NCBI GenBank assembly: GCA_032622095.1
Contig: CP136062.1
Span: 154,932,875-154,996,874, forward strand
DNA: 64,000 nt
From: Siphonodentalium dalli
Lineage: Eukaryota > Mollusca > Scaphopoda > Gadilida > Siphonodentaliidae
Direction of reading: 5' to 3'
The notes beneath the pieces were generated by a model. The model made no database searches. It was not told where the DNA came from and saw only the letters and a list, made by a program, of their open reading frames with translations. A program made the translations under genes and the position numbers. Shown piece by piece: positions 44,580-56,309 of the stretch (positions are counted from its first letter, which is position 1; the number at the start of each line of letters is the position of its first letter).

Positions 44580-45211
44580 TCTCATATATATTTTGAAGAC
44601 CTCTGTCTGTATGTCTGTCTGTCTGTCTGTCTGTATGTCATTGATACAAATCTACGATTCTCGACCGATCGGGACGAAACTTGGTACGTGTGTGTAGTTT
44701 GACCAGGCGGTGGACGTTGTCGTATTGGCGAGCCCGTGCGGAGCCCGTGTAGCGCATGCGCAGACGAGATCTTGGAAACGGGTGGAGCTATCGACTTGAA
44801 ATTTGCTATGTGAATGTATCTTGCTGCGGATACGAATTTTATCGGGTCGCGGAGCCCGTGCGACGCCAGCTTCGCGCATGCGCAGACGATATCTCGGAAA
44901 CGGGTGGAGCTATCGACTTGAAATTTGGTATGTAAATGTATCTTGCCCCGGATACGAATTTTGTCAGGTCGCCGAGCCCGTGCGACGCTAGCTTCGCGCA
45001 TGCGCAGACGAGATCTCGGAAACGGGTGGAGCTATCGACTTGAAATTTGCTATATGAATGTATCTTGCCCCGGATACGAATTTTATCGGGTCGCCGAACC
45101 CGTGCAACGCCAGCTTCGCGCATGCGCAGACCAGATCTCGGAAACGGGTGGAGCTATCGACTTGAAATTTGGTTTTTAAATAGCCCGGACAACGTCGGGC
45201 TCATCGGCTAG
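44580..45211 (+). mobile_element. Helitron unit D', complete
   Basis: Unlike unit D it runs on through several core repeats to a proper ...CTCATCGGCTAG end at 45211. It is therefore the likely intact parent of unit D. Confidence 0.82.
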
Positions 45212-46283
45212 TCTCATATTTATTTTGAAGACCTCTGTTTGTCTGTCTGTGTGTCCTTTATAGAATCGAAAACGGCCGGCTCGATTGAGTTCAAACTTCC
45301 CATCTAAGGGTAAAAACCCACGGAGACCGTAGTTGTCGCGTTTTTGGAGAAGTTCTGAGCACTCTTTCTCCACTCCCAATCATCAAAATCACCTCAAACG
45401 CCACTTCGGGGGTTAAGGCATTAACGATCTTTATATTGACCATATTCGGAGGTGTTAAGGAGTAACGCTCTTTATTACAATCGAAGCTGCTAAACGGCTA
45501 CCCATGCATAAAATACGGATGCAAAACTAAACGCGGAATGCAATTATCTCGATTAAACAGGCAGAATGGGTTGTTGTGTCATATATGTCCTAGGAACAGC
45601 GGAATTTTTCATCGGGTCAGTCTTTGGGGGACGGGTAACATGAATTAATTCACGAAAAACAAAAAAGTGCGTGTTGTGCTGTCTTTCTTAGGAAGGGAAG
45701 GGGGGGGGATTTCATCGGGTCAGTTTTTCCGCCCGATTACAATCGAGGCTGCTAAACGGCTACCCATGCGTAAAATACGGATGCAAAACGAAACGCGGAA
45801 TGCAATTATCTCGATTAAAAAGGCAGAATGGGTTGTCGTGTCATATATGTCCTAGGAACAGGGGAATTTTTCATCGGGTCAGTCTTTGAGGGACGGGTAC
45901 CATGAATTAATTCATGAAAACAAAAAATGCGTGTTGTGCTGTCGTTCATAGGAAGGGAAGGGGGGATTTCATCGGGTCAGTTTTTTCCGCCCGATAACAA
46001 TCGAAGCTGCTAAACGGCTACCCATGCGTAAAATACGGATCCAAACGAAACGCGGAATGCAATTATCTCGATTAAAAAGGCAGAATGGGTTGTTGTGTCA
46101 TATATGTCCTAGGAACAGGGGAATTTTTCATCGGGTCAGTCTTTGAGGGACGGGTACCATGAATTAATTCATGAAAAACAAAAAATGCAATGTTAAAAAA
46201 TAAAATAAAATAAAATACAAACAAAATAATTTTTAAAATGTCATGTTTCTGACCAACCACGCCAGTGGCGGGCTAACCTGCTA
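45212..46283 (+). mobile_element. Helitron unit C''
   Basis: Third close copy of unit C, 1072 bases like unit C, again lacking the last G. Confidence 0.82.
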
Positions 46284-46667
46284 TCTCATATATATTTTGA
46301 AGACCTCTGTCTGTATGTCTGTCTGTCTGTCTGTATGTCATTGATACAAATCTACGATTCTCGACCGATCGGGACGAAACTTGGTACGTGTGTGTAGTTT
46401 GACCAGGCGGTGGACGTTGTCGTATTGGCGAGCCCGTGCGGAGCCCGTGCAGCGCATGCGCAGACGAGATCTTGGAAACGGGTGGAGCTATCGACTTGAA
46501 ATTTGCTATGTGAATGTATCTTTCCCCGGATACGAATTTTATCGGGTCGCCGAGCCCGTGCGACGCCAGCTTCGCGCATGCACAGACCAGATCTCGGAAA
46601 CGGGTGGAGCTATCGACTTGAAATTTGGTTTTTGAATAGCCCGGACAACGTCGGGCTCATCGGCTAG
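46284..46667 (+). mobile_element. Helitron unit E
   Basis: Short A-type unit with about two core repeats, CTAG at 46664-46667. Confidence 0.82.
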
Positions 46668-47214
46668 TCTCTTATATATTTTGAAGACCTCTGTTTGTCT
46701 GTCTGTATGTCCTTTATAGAATCGAAAACGGGTTGACCGATCGAGACCAAATTTCGTATGTAGGTGTAAAAAACCACGTGGATCGTCGACGTCGCATTTT
46801 GGACAAGATCTGAGCACAGATTCTCCACTCCCAATCATCAAAATCACCGCAAACGCCACTTCGGGGGTTAAGGTATCAACGATCTTTATATTGACCATAT
46901 TCGGAGGTGTTAAGGAATAACGCTCTTTATTACAATCGAAGCTGCTAAACGGCTACCCATGCGTACAATACGGATGCAAAACGAAACGCGCAATGCAATT
47001 ATCTCGATTAAAAAGGCAGAATGGGTTGTTGTGTCATATATGTCCTAGGAACAGGGGAATTTTTCATCGGGTCAGTCTTTGAGGGACGGGTACCATGAAT
47101 TAATTCATGAAAAACAAAAAATGCGTGCGCAGACCAGATCTCGGAAACGGGTGGAGCTATCGACTTAAAATTTGGTTTTTGAATAGCCCGGACAACGTCG
47201 GGCTCATCGGCTAG
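46668..47214 (+). mobile_element. Helitron unit F (mosaic)
   Basis: The 5' and middle parts are C-type (ATACGGATGCAAAACGAAAC, TCATCGGGTCAGTC). At 47125 it switches to an A-type 3' end (GCGCAGACCAGATCTCGG ... CTCATCGGCTAG). A chimera of two subfamilies. Confidence 0.8.
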
Positions 47215-47684
47215 TCTATTATATATTTTGGAAGATCTGTGTGTTTGTCTGTGTGTGTGTAATCGATGAACTCGAAAACGGCCGACCCGATTTCGATGAA
47301 ACTTGGTATGTGGGGGTATTTTCGGCCGGGGAGTGACATAGGCATATTAATTTGCCCGTGCGACGTCACATTGACCTTGAAATCTGGTAATTTCAAGGTC
47401 AAACGCCCGAATATCACGGGATTTCGATGAAACTCGGTATGTGGGGGTACCTTCGGCCGGGGAGTGGAATAAACATATTAATTTGCCCGTGCGACGTGAC
47501 CTTGAACTCGGGTCATTTCAAGGTCAAACGCCCGAATATCACGGGATTTCGATGAAACTTGGTATGTGGGGGTACTTTCGTATGGGGAGTCTCATAAGCA
47601 TATTTATTTGCCCGTGCGACGTGACATTGACCTTGAACTCGGGTAAATTCAAGATCAAATCGCGAATTTTGAAGGGATTTCGAC

Positions 47685-47697
47685 TGTGAGGTAATGA

Positions 47698-47732
<35 letters not shown>

Positions 47733-48167
47733 TACAAGTCTTTATTACGTCGTGAATAAGATACAAGCAGTGTATACAAATGTGATGATCAAGAGTCGCC
47801 GCGAAGTGAGGTCCCCGAATGGGTGATGCCTGGTGTGGGTGATGCCTGGAGAGGTATACTAACCTCGAGATGAGATGAGTCTAGTGAAAGCATGAAGTGA
47901 TGGGATGTGGTTGTTTCTTATATACTATTTGGGATGCATATTAGATGAGGCGTTGGGCAATACACATCGGGATTGGTTCCCCGTTATGGTAATTTCCCTT
48001 GACATATTTGGGAGCCATCTTCATTGTGTGTATGTCTTTGCTGGGAGTAAGACGTGTGAGGTTTCGTTAAGAACCGAACACGAATATCTGAGTTTGGGGT
48101 TCTATATATTGGGACATTCGTATAGTTTGAATCAAGTTGTGAGATTATAATGGGTCGTTATCTCACA
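47685..48167 (-). repeat. 3' LTR
   Basis: 483 bases, nearly identical to the right LTR apart from an expanded (TA)n at 47701-47731 and a few point changes. Near identity suggests a fairly recent insertion. Confidence 0.92.
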
Positions 48168-48756
48168 TATGTCCCCCACCCGTGTAAGATTTTTAGCGCA
48201 GCGGAAAATCTTATGTAACATCAAAATTATGGACATAACTGGGGTATTTGTGATCGTGTAATGTGTATGAGGCTGAATGAAGTGTAATGACGATGGTGAC
48301 AATATAGTAAGTCGATCGATACATTGTAACATTGATTGGGGTGAAGTTATGACTAATACATGTGGAACAAAGTTGTTTTAAAATGATAATACGCAATATT
48401 ATGAGATTATGAAATAAATGGTGGGAAAAGCATATATGGTTTGGTATATAAAATGATCGTACATGCAGTCATAATGCGTGCTAGATTGATATGTAGGATA
48501 AGGTGTGATGATAGAATATAGAGAAACAAGTATGAGAAGTAATGAATATAACAATACGGCAATAGTGCATGGTATGTTTTGTTAATGAACTTATGGTACA
48601 TATACGTACATTGGTGATGTATTATATAAATGCATGTTGTATTGTTAATAAAATCATGATGTTATGTATACATTTGTGATTGTGATTATGAGAGACCAAA
48701 TGTTTCACATCTGCCGTCAATTGCACAGGGAAATTGTTGAGAGCATGGTATCAGAG

Positions 48757-49093
48757 GTGAAATATTACTTGGAGTATGGTATATAATGTTTAGCGCTGTG
48801 AATTGGACGGGGAGGCATTGATTAATGTGTTTGTTGATAGGTGGCGAGATCCGTGACCAATGTTATTGATGATAATCGATGGTCAGTTATCTTAATGATT
48901 GGGGTTGGCACGTGTCATAATGGGTGAAATATTGCTTGGAATATGACATATGATGACCGCGCTGTGAATTGGACGGGGAGATAGTGATTAATGTGTCTGT
49001 TTGATAGGTGGCGAGATCCTTGACCAATCTTATTGATGATTATCGACGGTCAGTTGTCTTAAAGCTTGGGATTGGCACGTGTCATAATGGCGT
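48757..49093 (-). repeat. tandem duplication of about 170 bp inside the LTR element
   Basis: 48757-48925 and 48926-49093 share GCTGTGAATTGGACGGGGAG, GATAGGTGGCGAGATCC and GGCACGTGTCATAATGG. It lies between the env-like remnant and the 3' LTR. Confidence 0.85.
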
Positions 49094-49195
49094 TAGTATA
49101 TACAGCTGTCGGGGTGTGTGTGCAGTAACGAAATTATAATTTGTCTATGGGTTTGTGCCCCTTATAGAAAAAAAATGGTATTATTGATAAAATGA

Positions 49196-49493
49196 TCAAT
49201 AGAGATTGAGGGGTGGGTTATGGATGGAAGCGTGAGTTTTTATTATTTTCATAGGTCGTGATGTGGCTAATTCATCATCAACATCTCGCGGGTGTTTTTT
49301 GGCAAATGTCAAATCTTCTTGTGTGTAAGCGATTTTAATTCGTCTCGTGTTGTGATTGCGTTGAGTCCGATATTGGGAAATTTTCATAATACACTGAATA
49401 ATGTATTCGCGACTTGAGATGGCAATCAGTAAAATTAATATGAATGTAATGACAGCAGGAATAACTAGAATGCACTCAGAGAGATGCCAACGT
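49196..49493 (-). pseudogene. env-like C-terminal fragment (transmembrane segment and tail)
   Basis: The open minus frame extends upstream of its first Met. A run of about 20 hydrophobic residues (CILVIPAVITFILILLIAIS) is followed by a charged cytoplasmic-type tail and a stop at 49196. Its position just before the 3' LTR is where env-like genes lie in LTR retrotransposons. It is cut at 49494-49498 by an insertion. The assignment rests on position and topology only; no fusion motif was identified. Confidence 0.5.
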
Positions 49494-49498
49494 GCGCA

Positions 49499-50468
49499 AA
49501 AATGTAATAAACAATAATTTAAAAAATAATTTCACTGTATTTTACTTAATTTATTTAATTTAATTTAATGTTAGCAAAAAAAGACAATTACCATTTCTCA
49601 TTTCATCACAGATAAAAGGAAAATTACTATATTAATCATTTAAGTAATTAAAATCAATTCCATGTTGCCGAAATGATGAGACTTTAATATCGATTACATT
49701 TTTTTCAGCGGCATATTTTCATTTTCATTTTCCGATAGTCAAAGTTGACCAAAGGAGCAATTATAAGAAATAATTAGTACTATTTTTGTAAATATTGATA
49801 GCAGTCAATATGCAACAATACATATCAATAATTAATCAATAATTAATCAATAACGATCATTGTATGTAATAATACACTCTTAAAACGGTGTTTGTGTTAA
49901 CAAATGCGTTTTGTTTTGTGTTACGTCATTCGTCGTATTTGACCCGGAACTCTGCTGAAGGTTAGGCTATTCAGCCTATTGCGTCGAATTACAAAATCGC
50001 GTTTTGAATGTCTCTCGTTTCCCGCACGATAAAAAGAGGTCTTCGCACGAACCAAAAATGATAAAACTTCCCAATTATAAGTGAAAATACCCAAATGAAG
50101 GAGTCTATGTAGGTCCCGAAGGAGTCTATAGACTCTTTGATGTAGATTTCTGATGGAGAAAATGTAGGTCGATCTATTTTTGTCATAACTCTGACGAATT
50201 TTGACCTGGGAGAAAAAATCGAAATCGAGGCCAACTACGAGCATGCCAGTTTTAAATATAGAAACAGGGAATCCTGACAAATGGCGATATCGGAGACAAA
50301 CAAATAAACGAAAACAACACATAAAATAAACATAGCAAAAACGCGGCACAGTAAAAATGTCAGAACGCCACGAGGTTTTACGTCGTTTTTGGTGACGTCA
50401 TGGAGTGTGACACCAAGCTACCAAGCTACCAAGCTACGAATCTGTCTGATCGCCATACTGTTGCGCGA
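49499..50468. mobile_element. 970-bp insertion inside the env-like region
   Basis: GCGCA occurs on both sides (49494-49498, 50469-50473), as expected of a 5-bp target duplication. AT-rich at its left end, with a CCAAGCTAC triplet repeat at 50412-50437. The 142-codon minus frame inside (49921-50349) shows no domain. Family unknown; no clear terminal inverted repeats. Confidence 0.5.
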
Positions 50469-51021
50469 GCGCACGTAATGATTTGGTAGTAATCATGTTT
50501 TCGGTTTTGTTTGATGGGTTGCAGGGAGGTGACTGTTTGGAGAAAGTCATATAAGGACAGTTGCTTCATGGGGGGTAACTTGTTTGGAATCGATACTTGA
50601 GGGGGCAAGTTATGAATTTGCGAAAATAATGGCTTCCATTGTGGCAATTTATGTAATTCAATAGTTGATTGTAATTGTATTATTTGTGTGTTGATGGTGA
50701 TGTTTGATGAGTTCAAAGTTGTGAATGCAATTAATTTGATGCTGGCTGTGTAGCTATGCACCTTGGTGGTAAAGTTATCATGGCGACAGTGGGTAATATT
50801 GTGATTGTATACAGTCGATTTATTAGAAGATTGTGATGACAGTTTACTGTAAATGTGTGCGCTTTCGTTGTTGTTATAAACCATGTACATGCTGCGATTT
50901 TAATAGCAGATGGTAAGTTATATTGAGCATAAATGGCTATGGGGCAATTTATGGCGGTATTTTTTGTATCATTGGTGAATATGTTCAGTAGGCAGTTATG
51001 ATTATGTGATGCGGCGATCAA
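50469..51021 (-). pseudogene. env-like ectodomain remnant, frameshifted
   Basis: Two overlapping minus frames (51021-50731 and 50890 down to the insertion) contain several N-glycosylation sequons and no long hydrophobic run. They lie upstream of the 49196 transmembrane fragment. A frame change near 50885 and the 970-bp insertion break it. Confidence 0.35.
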
Positions 51022-51183
51022 AATTTTTGAATTCTACAATATGGTAATTTATTTAAAATACATGGGTGATTGTATAGTTCGAGGGGAGTGCAATTGACGC
51101 ATGAAATAGTAGTTCTATCTACATCGTAATGATAATATGTTGAGCGCTCATTATCATGTGGCGCTGGGGGTGGGGGGGGGGGG

Positions 51184-51549
51184 GGTATGTATACGATATA
51201 GTCGTGTTGGGGGATATATTGTGATTTAAACATATATGTTAGTCAGGTTCATTTTAGTCCTGCACATGCATGTGTGGTTTATGGTATTTGTGGGCGGTGG
51301 GGGGTATGTATACGATATCGTCGTGTTGGGGGATATTTGTGATTTACACATACATGTTAGTCAGGTTCATTTTAGTCCTGAACATGCATGTGTGGTTTAG
51401 GGTATTTGTGGGCGGTGGGGGTATGTATACGATATCGTGTTGGGGGATATTTGTGATTTACACATACCTGTTAGTCAGGTTCATTTTAGTCCTGAACATG
51501 CATATGTGGTTTAGGGTATTTTTGGGCGGTGGGGGTATGTATACGGTAT
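51184..51549 (-). repeat. 117-bp tandem triplication
   Basis: Three copies of GTATGTATACGATATCGT ... TTAGTCAGGTTCATTTTAGT ... GGTATTTGTGGGCGGTGG, with small indels. Confidence 0.9.
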
Positions 51550-53965
51550 AACCTTCTGTGATATGTGCTTTGATGTACTGTGTCCGTCTTTGGCTATCAT
51601 GGGTGGGGTGTGTGATGGGTTATGGGTAATTGTGTGACACGTTTGTCGTGTTTTGTATGTCACATGTTAATTTAATTAGGCCTTGATTGGTCATTAACAT
51701 GTACGTTATATTTGGAAATTTTCTTGTGGAAGGGCGTTCGGATGTTATGGGACTTGGATTGGGAATTGCATCTCACTAGATATGTGGTGTGTGGGGGAGG
51801 GGTGTGGTGTGCGTACTAAACCGTTATGGAAGGTTCATCTATCGGTGTTCTTGTCATAATAATTGGTTTGTGTGGGTCGCTTGAGTTTGACTTTATGATA
51901 CACTTGTGAGGTCGTGAACCTTGGTTAGTTATTTCATCTAAATAGGGTTATTTGAGTTTAATGAATAATTATGGATAATTTTGGTTATGTTATGAGGCAT
52001 ATAAATTGGCTGGATAATGTTTGTTTATGTTATTAGTTTATGTTGAAAGATTCCTATTTATTGATATGATACCTGTGTAACATAATTTTATTGTATTTAT
52101 TTCTGTTGTTTGAGGGAAGCAAGTTTTTCGCATGTCTCTGTTTCTAAGCGTGTTACTATTTTAAGAGGTGATCAATCTCTTAATATTGAATGTAACACCT
52201 TCTGGGCTTTATCCGATACGAAATTCAATGTGTACACTTGTACACAGTGCACACTGGACTTGCTACCATTGAGTTATTATCTGATTATTAAATGATGTTT
52301 AGTGTGTTAATTTATAAGTGGACTTTATGTGTAGATGGCGCGAAGAGATATTGCTTGAGAGCGTTTGTTCGTTCAAATAAATATGCTTTTAGTTGTTCCG
52401 GAAAATTTAGGGGAACTTATTGAATATGGGAGAGATGTCGGGATTGAGATAATATACGTTCTATAATAAAGAGCGTTATATGTTTGTTTCGGGGTTTCAT
52501 GGGTTCAAATAATGTCGGCAAATGTCTGTGAGAAATGAGATGGGAAATGGAAGAGGTATTCAGTGATGATGGTGGAAATGCCGTGGTTTCTGTACCAATC
52601 GTTCTATAATAAAGAGCGTTATTTGGCAGTATTTTGTGTTTTATGACCTAAAATAATTTGGACGAATGTCAATGGGGGGGGGGGGGGGGGGGGTTGGGGA
52701 AAGTAATGTTGACGGAGAAATGCCGTGATTATTGTATCACATACTATATAATATATAGTGTCTTGCGGCGTTGGGGGGGGGTTGTATACGATGTGGCATC
52801 TAGATCTAGATGTATACGGGATTGTGCTTGATATAGATGGGCGTGCTTTGCGGCAGTGCGTGTGCTATGTCACTGATTATATTATTGAGTCAAGCATATT
52901 GGAAGCAATGAAGATGTAACTGAGTTCCTGATTTCCATAATTTTCATCGATGTATGTATATATATACTCGAATTGAAAGCATAACGCGAATGCGGATATA
53001 TAATATTGTAAGTGATAGTAGATAATTCAGAATTAAAAATTAGTTTCTTCTGAGATATTTGTCTGTATATACTTTTGAAGTTATGACTTCAGACCAACGG
53101 GAGTTTACCATATGGAAATCTCATTAGTATTTAGAACGCGGAGGTGGCAGAGATGCCAAAAGCAGTGATTGACAGAATGGCACGAGCCGTGCGTAATCGA
53201 TTGGTGAAAGATGCTGCTTGTCAGTCGTTATACTAAGGATCTATATTACATGCTAATTGGGTTTAATTGCTTCGAGGCTTGAGTCATGATGACTCATCGT
53301 ACATCTGTTATCGAGAATTGAATTGTGGGAAGCGAGATAGTACCCTGGTGGTTCTATATGCTATCTGATCATGCACCAGGCATGGTCAAGATTTTTGCTC
53401 TTTTAGTAAGCCCATATTGTGAGATGACAGTGTGTCTTCTCTAAATATAAGGGGGTAGTGGAAGGTGTCGTTTTGTTTGCCTTTGTAAATAAAATATGTT
53501 TTATATAATACTAATAATAGTTATGTACACTATCTAACATTAGTGATTGTGAAGTATTAAAGTTACCATATAAGTTATATATAGATATGTGATGCCTCGT
53601 ATCGCATTGAAAGTGTATGATACGGCTATTTTTGCCGATTGTTGTGTTTTGAAGTTAGTTTGCATAATAACGCAACTAATTCGCGGTGATAGGGGTGATA
53701 TATGTAAATGATGAACGTGTCGTATAATTGTGTTTGATATATTCAGCACATGATTGCACCTAATATGTAAAGGGCGCTACTGCAGCGGTAGGTTCGTTGG
53801 ATATTTGACATTTTTGCATGTGGGGGGGGGGGGGGGTCTGCGTGTTATGAGATACTTGACTAATGGTTATTAATTGTGGGAATAATGGGTGAGTATTTGA
53901 GTTTTGAATACGTGATGTTGTTGAGAAGTATTTTGATACATGATTATGAATGTTCGATATCAGTT
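51550..53965 (-). other. LTR-element interior without coding signal
   Basis: About 2.4 kb where pol would be expected. It is T/G-rich on the plus strand with poly-G runs at 52674-52693 and 53822-53836. TCTATAATAAAGAGCGTTAT occurs twice (52459-52481, 52603-52622). No frame over 70 codons and no RT, RNase H or integrase motif on the minus strand. Confidence 0.6.
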
Positions 53966-54147
53966 GTCATTTGATATAAATCATATGTTTCTGTACTTTT
54001 TCGTTTGACCAATTCGTTGTATCATTTGAACGGCTGCTAAATGAGTGGGAATTATTGGATGAGGTAGATTGGAGATTAACTAGCGATGAATCTTTTGGCA
54101 TGTGTTTGGCGTTCGGTGTATGTAATTTACGATGCCGGCCGCGTTTG

Positions 54148-55194
54148 TTAGATGCCCAACTCGATTTTGTGTCTGATGTAGTATTGTAAGAATTTTTTGT
54201 CGTAATTAATTTGTGTTTTATGACATTTGGTTCCTGTGATTGGGAACTTGAATGGTCGCTGGATGAAAATTGCGGGGGTGATTGGTTGTCTGTGTTTGGA
54301 TTGGCGGGGGGTGTAAGTGGATTGTGATGGCACTCTTGGAATGTGCCGTTGGTTATTGTCGATATCCATTGGTTGAGGGGATTGTAAGTGTGGGAATTGG
54401 TTATAGTCATTGTGATGTTCACCGTAACGTAAGCGATAGCGCTGCCGAAGGTTCATTTCGCGTAGGGCAATATCAGTAGCTCTATCAAGCGTTACCGGGT
54501 CGTCTTTGAGAAACCTGAATTTAATACTAGAGTCGCGAATGCCGTCGGAAAAGAATGCTACTAATTGTGTTTGTACTGCTCTTGTATTAATTTCATCGGT
54601 AAAAGCGTGTTTAGCGAGGGTACGTGTGCGTTCTGCAAACATGGCAATTGTTTCCGTATGTCTCTGCCTAATGGCTCGTAATGAGGAAAGGGCCTGAGGC
54701 GAATCGGTTATGGAACTGAATAATGAACGTAATTGTGATTTCAGATCGGCCCAGGTGAACGTGAATTTTCCGTCCATGTTATTTTCATTTATGAAGCGTT
54801 GAATAAATTCAGAAACTTGAAATTTACATGTTTGAGCGGCAATTTTAATAATAGTCTCATCTTGTGCCGAAATCGCGCGGGAATATTTTTCCACCGAATG
54901 GACCCATTGGGGAAAAGCGTCAGGTTTGCCATCGAAGGGTTCAATAATGGAATTCATACCCAAAAGTGCCGTTATGGTTGTTTGAGTTTTTAAACTATCT
55001 GTCTGATCGCGGATAGAACTAGTGAAATGGCTAATTTCATGGGTAAGCCGTGACAATAGCAAATTTTGAGTATCTTTGCCCATTTCATTAGTAATGTCTG
55101 TGTGGGGGGGGGGTCTTGCGGTTGATCGGTCCGGTTCCCGGTAACTTTGGCTTGGATGAAAATAATCGCTGCTCTGCGGAGGTGGTGACTCCAT
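54148..55194 (-). CDS. gag-like capsid protein of the LTR retrotransposon
   Basis: 348 codons on the minus strand. A Pro/Ser-rich N terminus and a coiled region are followed by a Ty3/gypsy-type capsid-like segment (IIEPFDGKPDAFPQWVHSVE at about residue 82, then TWADLKSQLRSLF, then SLRAIRQRHTETIAMFAERT). Such proteins form the particle that packages element RNA. No CCHC knuckle is visible; the C terminus is Gln/Pro-rich, and an overlapping frame (54422-53967) may be its original continuation. A leader of 645 bases separates it from the 5' LTR. Confidence 0.75.
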   Translation of the reverse strand: MESPPPQSSDYFHPSQSYREPDRSTARPPPHTDITNEMGKDTQNLLLSRLTHEISHFTSSIRDQTDSLKTQTTITALLGMNSIIEPFDGKPDAFPQWVHSVEKYSRAISAQDETIIKIAAQTCKFQVSEFIQRFINENNMDGKFTFTWADLKSQLRSLFSSITDSPQALSSLRAIRQRHTETIAMFAERTRTLAKHAFTDEINTRAVQTQLVAFFSDGIRDSSIKFRFLKDDPVTLDRATDIALREMNLRQRYRLRYGEHHNDYNQFPHLQSPQPMDIDNNQRHIPRVPSQSTYTPRQSKHRQPITPAIFIQRPFKFPITGTKCHKTQINYDKKFLQYYIRHKIELGI

Positions 55195-55496
55195 TATGAG
55201 TACAAAACAATACTAAAAAATAGGGAGTGTGCAATTTGACAGCAAATGTGAAAGAAAAGATGGTCACTCACCAATTTCCAAGAAGAATAATGTGCACGAA
55301 TCTGTGATGATGAATGGGTAGGCGATGTACAGTATGTTCTTGTAGTGTTTGTTGGAAACAGAAGGGTGTCGAAATCAGATGTTAATGTTTATATATAGCT
55401 GGATCTGGTCTGCAGGAGGCGTGAGTAATGTTTCTAGCTGGATACACGATGTGAGCTGGTCGTAGGAAAACAATGTGTCCAAAAGGTTGATTCGTC

Positions 55497-55655
55497 TATA
55501 TCAGAAAGGTATGGTATGCGGTCCTGTGTGTTCGAAGGGTTGGGTCGTCGATATCAGATGAGTATGGTATGCGGTCCTGTGTGTCCGAAGGGTTGGGTCG
55601 TTCGATATCAGATGAGTATGGTATGCGGTCCTGTGTGCCCAAAGGGTTGAGTTGT
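55497..55655 (-). repeat. 53-bp tandem repeat in the leader, three copies
   Basis: ATATCAGATGAGTATGGTAT plus GCGGTCCTGTGTG...GGGTTGGGTCG repeated three times between the 5' LTR and gag. Confidence 0.88.
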
Positions 55656-55839
55656 GATTGTCCGATGCAGTGGTCTAGTCTAGTGTGTGAGGCTGTATCT
55701 CCGTGGCTGGTGTCTAAGGCTGTATCCCCGTGGTTGAGTAGCGGTTTGAGATTGTTTCTGCTTTGTAGTGATCGTTTAGTGGCCGATACTTCAAGTTGTG
55801 TGGTGTGACGTAGAACTGTTCACGGTACCATTAATACTA

Positions 55840-56309
55840 TGTGAGGTAATGAACACATAGATATATATATAGGTACAAGTCTTTATTACGTCGTGAATAA
55901 GATACAAGCAGTGTATACAAATGTGATGATCAAGAGTCGCCGCGAAGTGAGGTCCCCGAATGGGTGATGCCTGGTGTGGGTGATGCCTGGAGAGGTATAC
56001 TAACCTCGAGATGAGATGAGTCTAGTGAAATCATGAAGTGATGGGATGTGGTTGTTTCTTATATACTATTTGGGATGCATATTAGATGAGGCGTTTGGCA
56101 ATACACATCGGGATTGGTTCCTCCGTTATGGTCATTTCCCTTGACATATTTGGGAGCCATCTTCATTGTGTGTATGTCTTTGCTGGGAGTAAGACGTGTG
56201 AGGTTTCGTTAAGAACCGAACACGAATATCTGAGTTTGTGTTTCTATATATTGGGACATTCGTATAGTTTGAATCAAGTTGTGAGATTATAATGGGTCGT
56301 TATCTCACA
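55840..56309 (-). repeat. 5' LTR
   Basis: 470 bases, TGTGAG...CTCACA; the promoter of the element by position. Confidence 0.92.

Larger units (their letters stand above)
42015..44851 (+). repeat. 2.84-kb tandem duplication, copy 2
   Basis: Contains units A', B', C' and the start of D' in the same order as copy 1, with very few substitutions and a small poly-G length change near 43990. Confidence 0.92.
47685..56309 (-). mobile_element. LTR retrotransposon, gag-like and env-like remnants, no recognisable pol
   Basis: An 8.6-kb element with direct LTRs at 47685-48167 and 55840-56309, each TGTGAG...CTCACA, and a 4-bp CGAC target duplication (47681-47684, 56310-56313). Transcribed on the minus strand: 5' LTR at the right, then a possible primer-binding TGGTACCGTGAACAG nine bases in, a leader, a gag-like frame (55194-54148), about 3 kb without a long frame, an env-like region (about 51020-49196), and a polypurine tract GGGTGGGGGACA beside the 3' LTR. 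No protease, RT, RNase H or integrase motif was found, so it is non-autonomous or decayed. Confidence 0.85.

Noticed and set aside
39638-45120. Regular repeats with conserved short blocks considered as a CRISPR-like array
   Set aside because: The repeats are about 120 bases without unique spacers, inside Helitrons of a eukaryote.
39540-46898. Many recurring frames (REAGVARARRPDKIR, RRRDLGNGWSYRLE types)
   Set aside because: They follow Helitron core repeats on both strands, change frame between copies and show no domain; not proteins.
49921-50349. 142-codon minus frame
   Set aside because: Within the 970-bp insert; no domain, and an overlapping minus frame is equally open.
53152-53235. Short frame MPKAVIDRMARAVRN on the plus strand
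   Set aside because: 27 residues, antisense to the LTR element and without context; too little to support.
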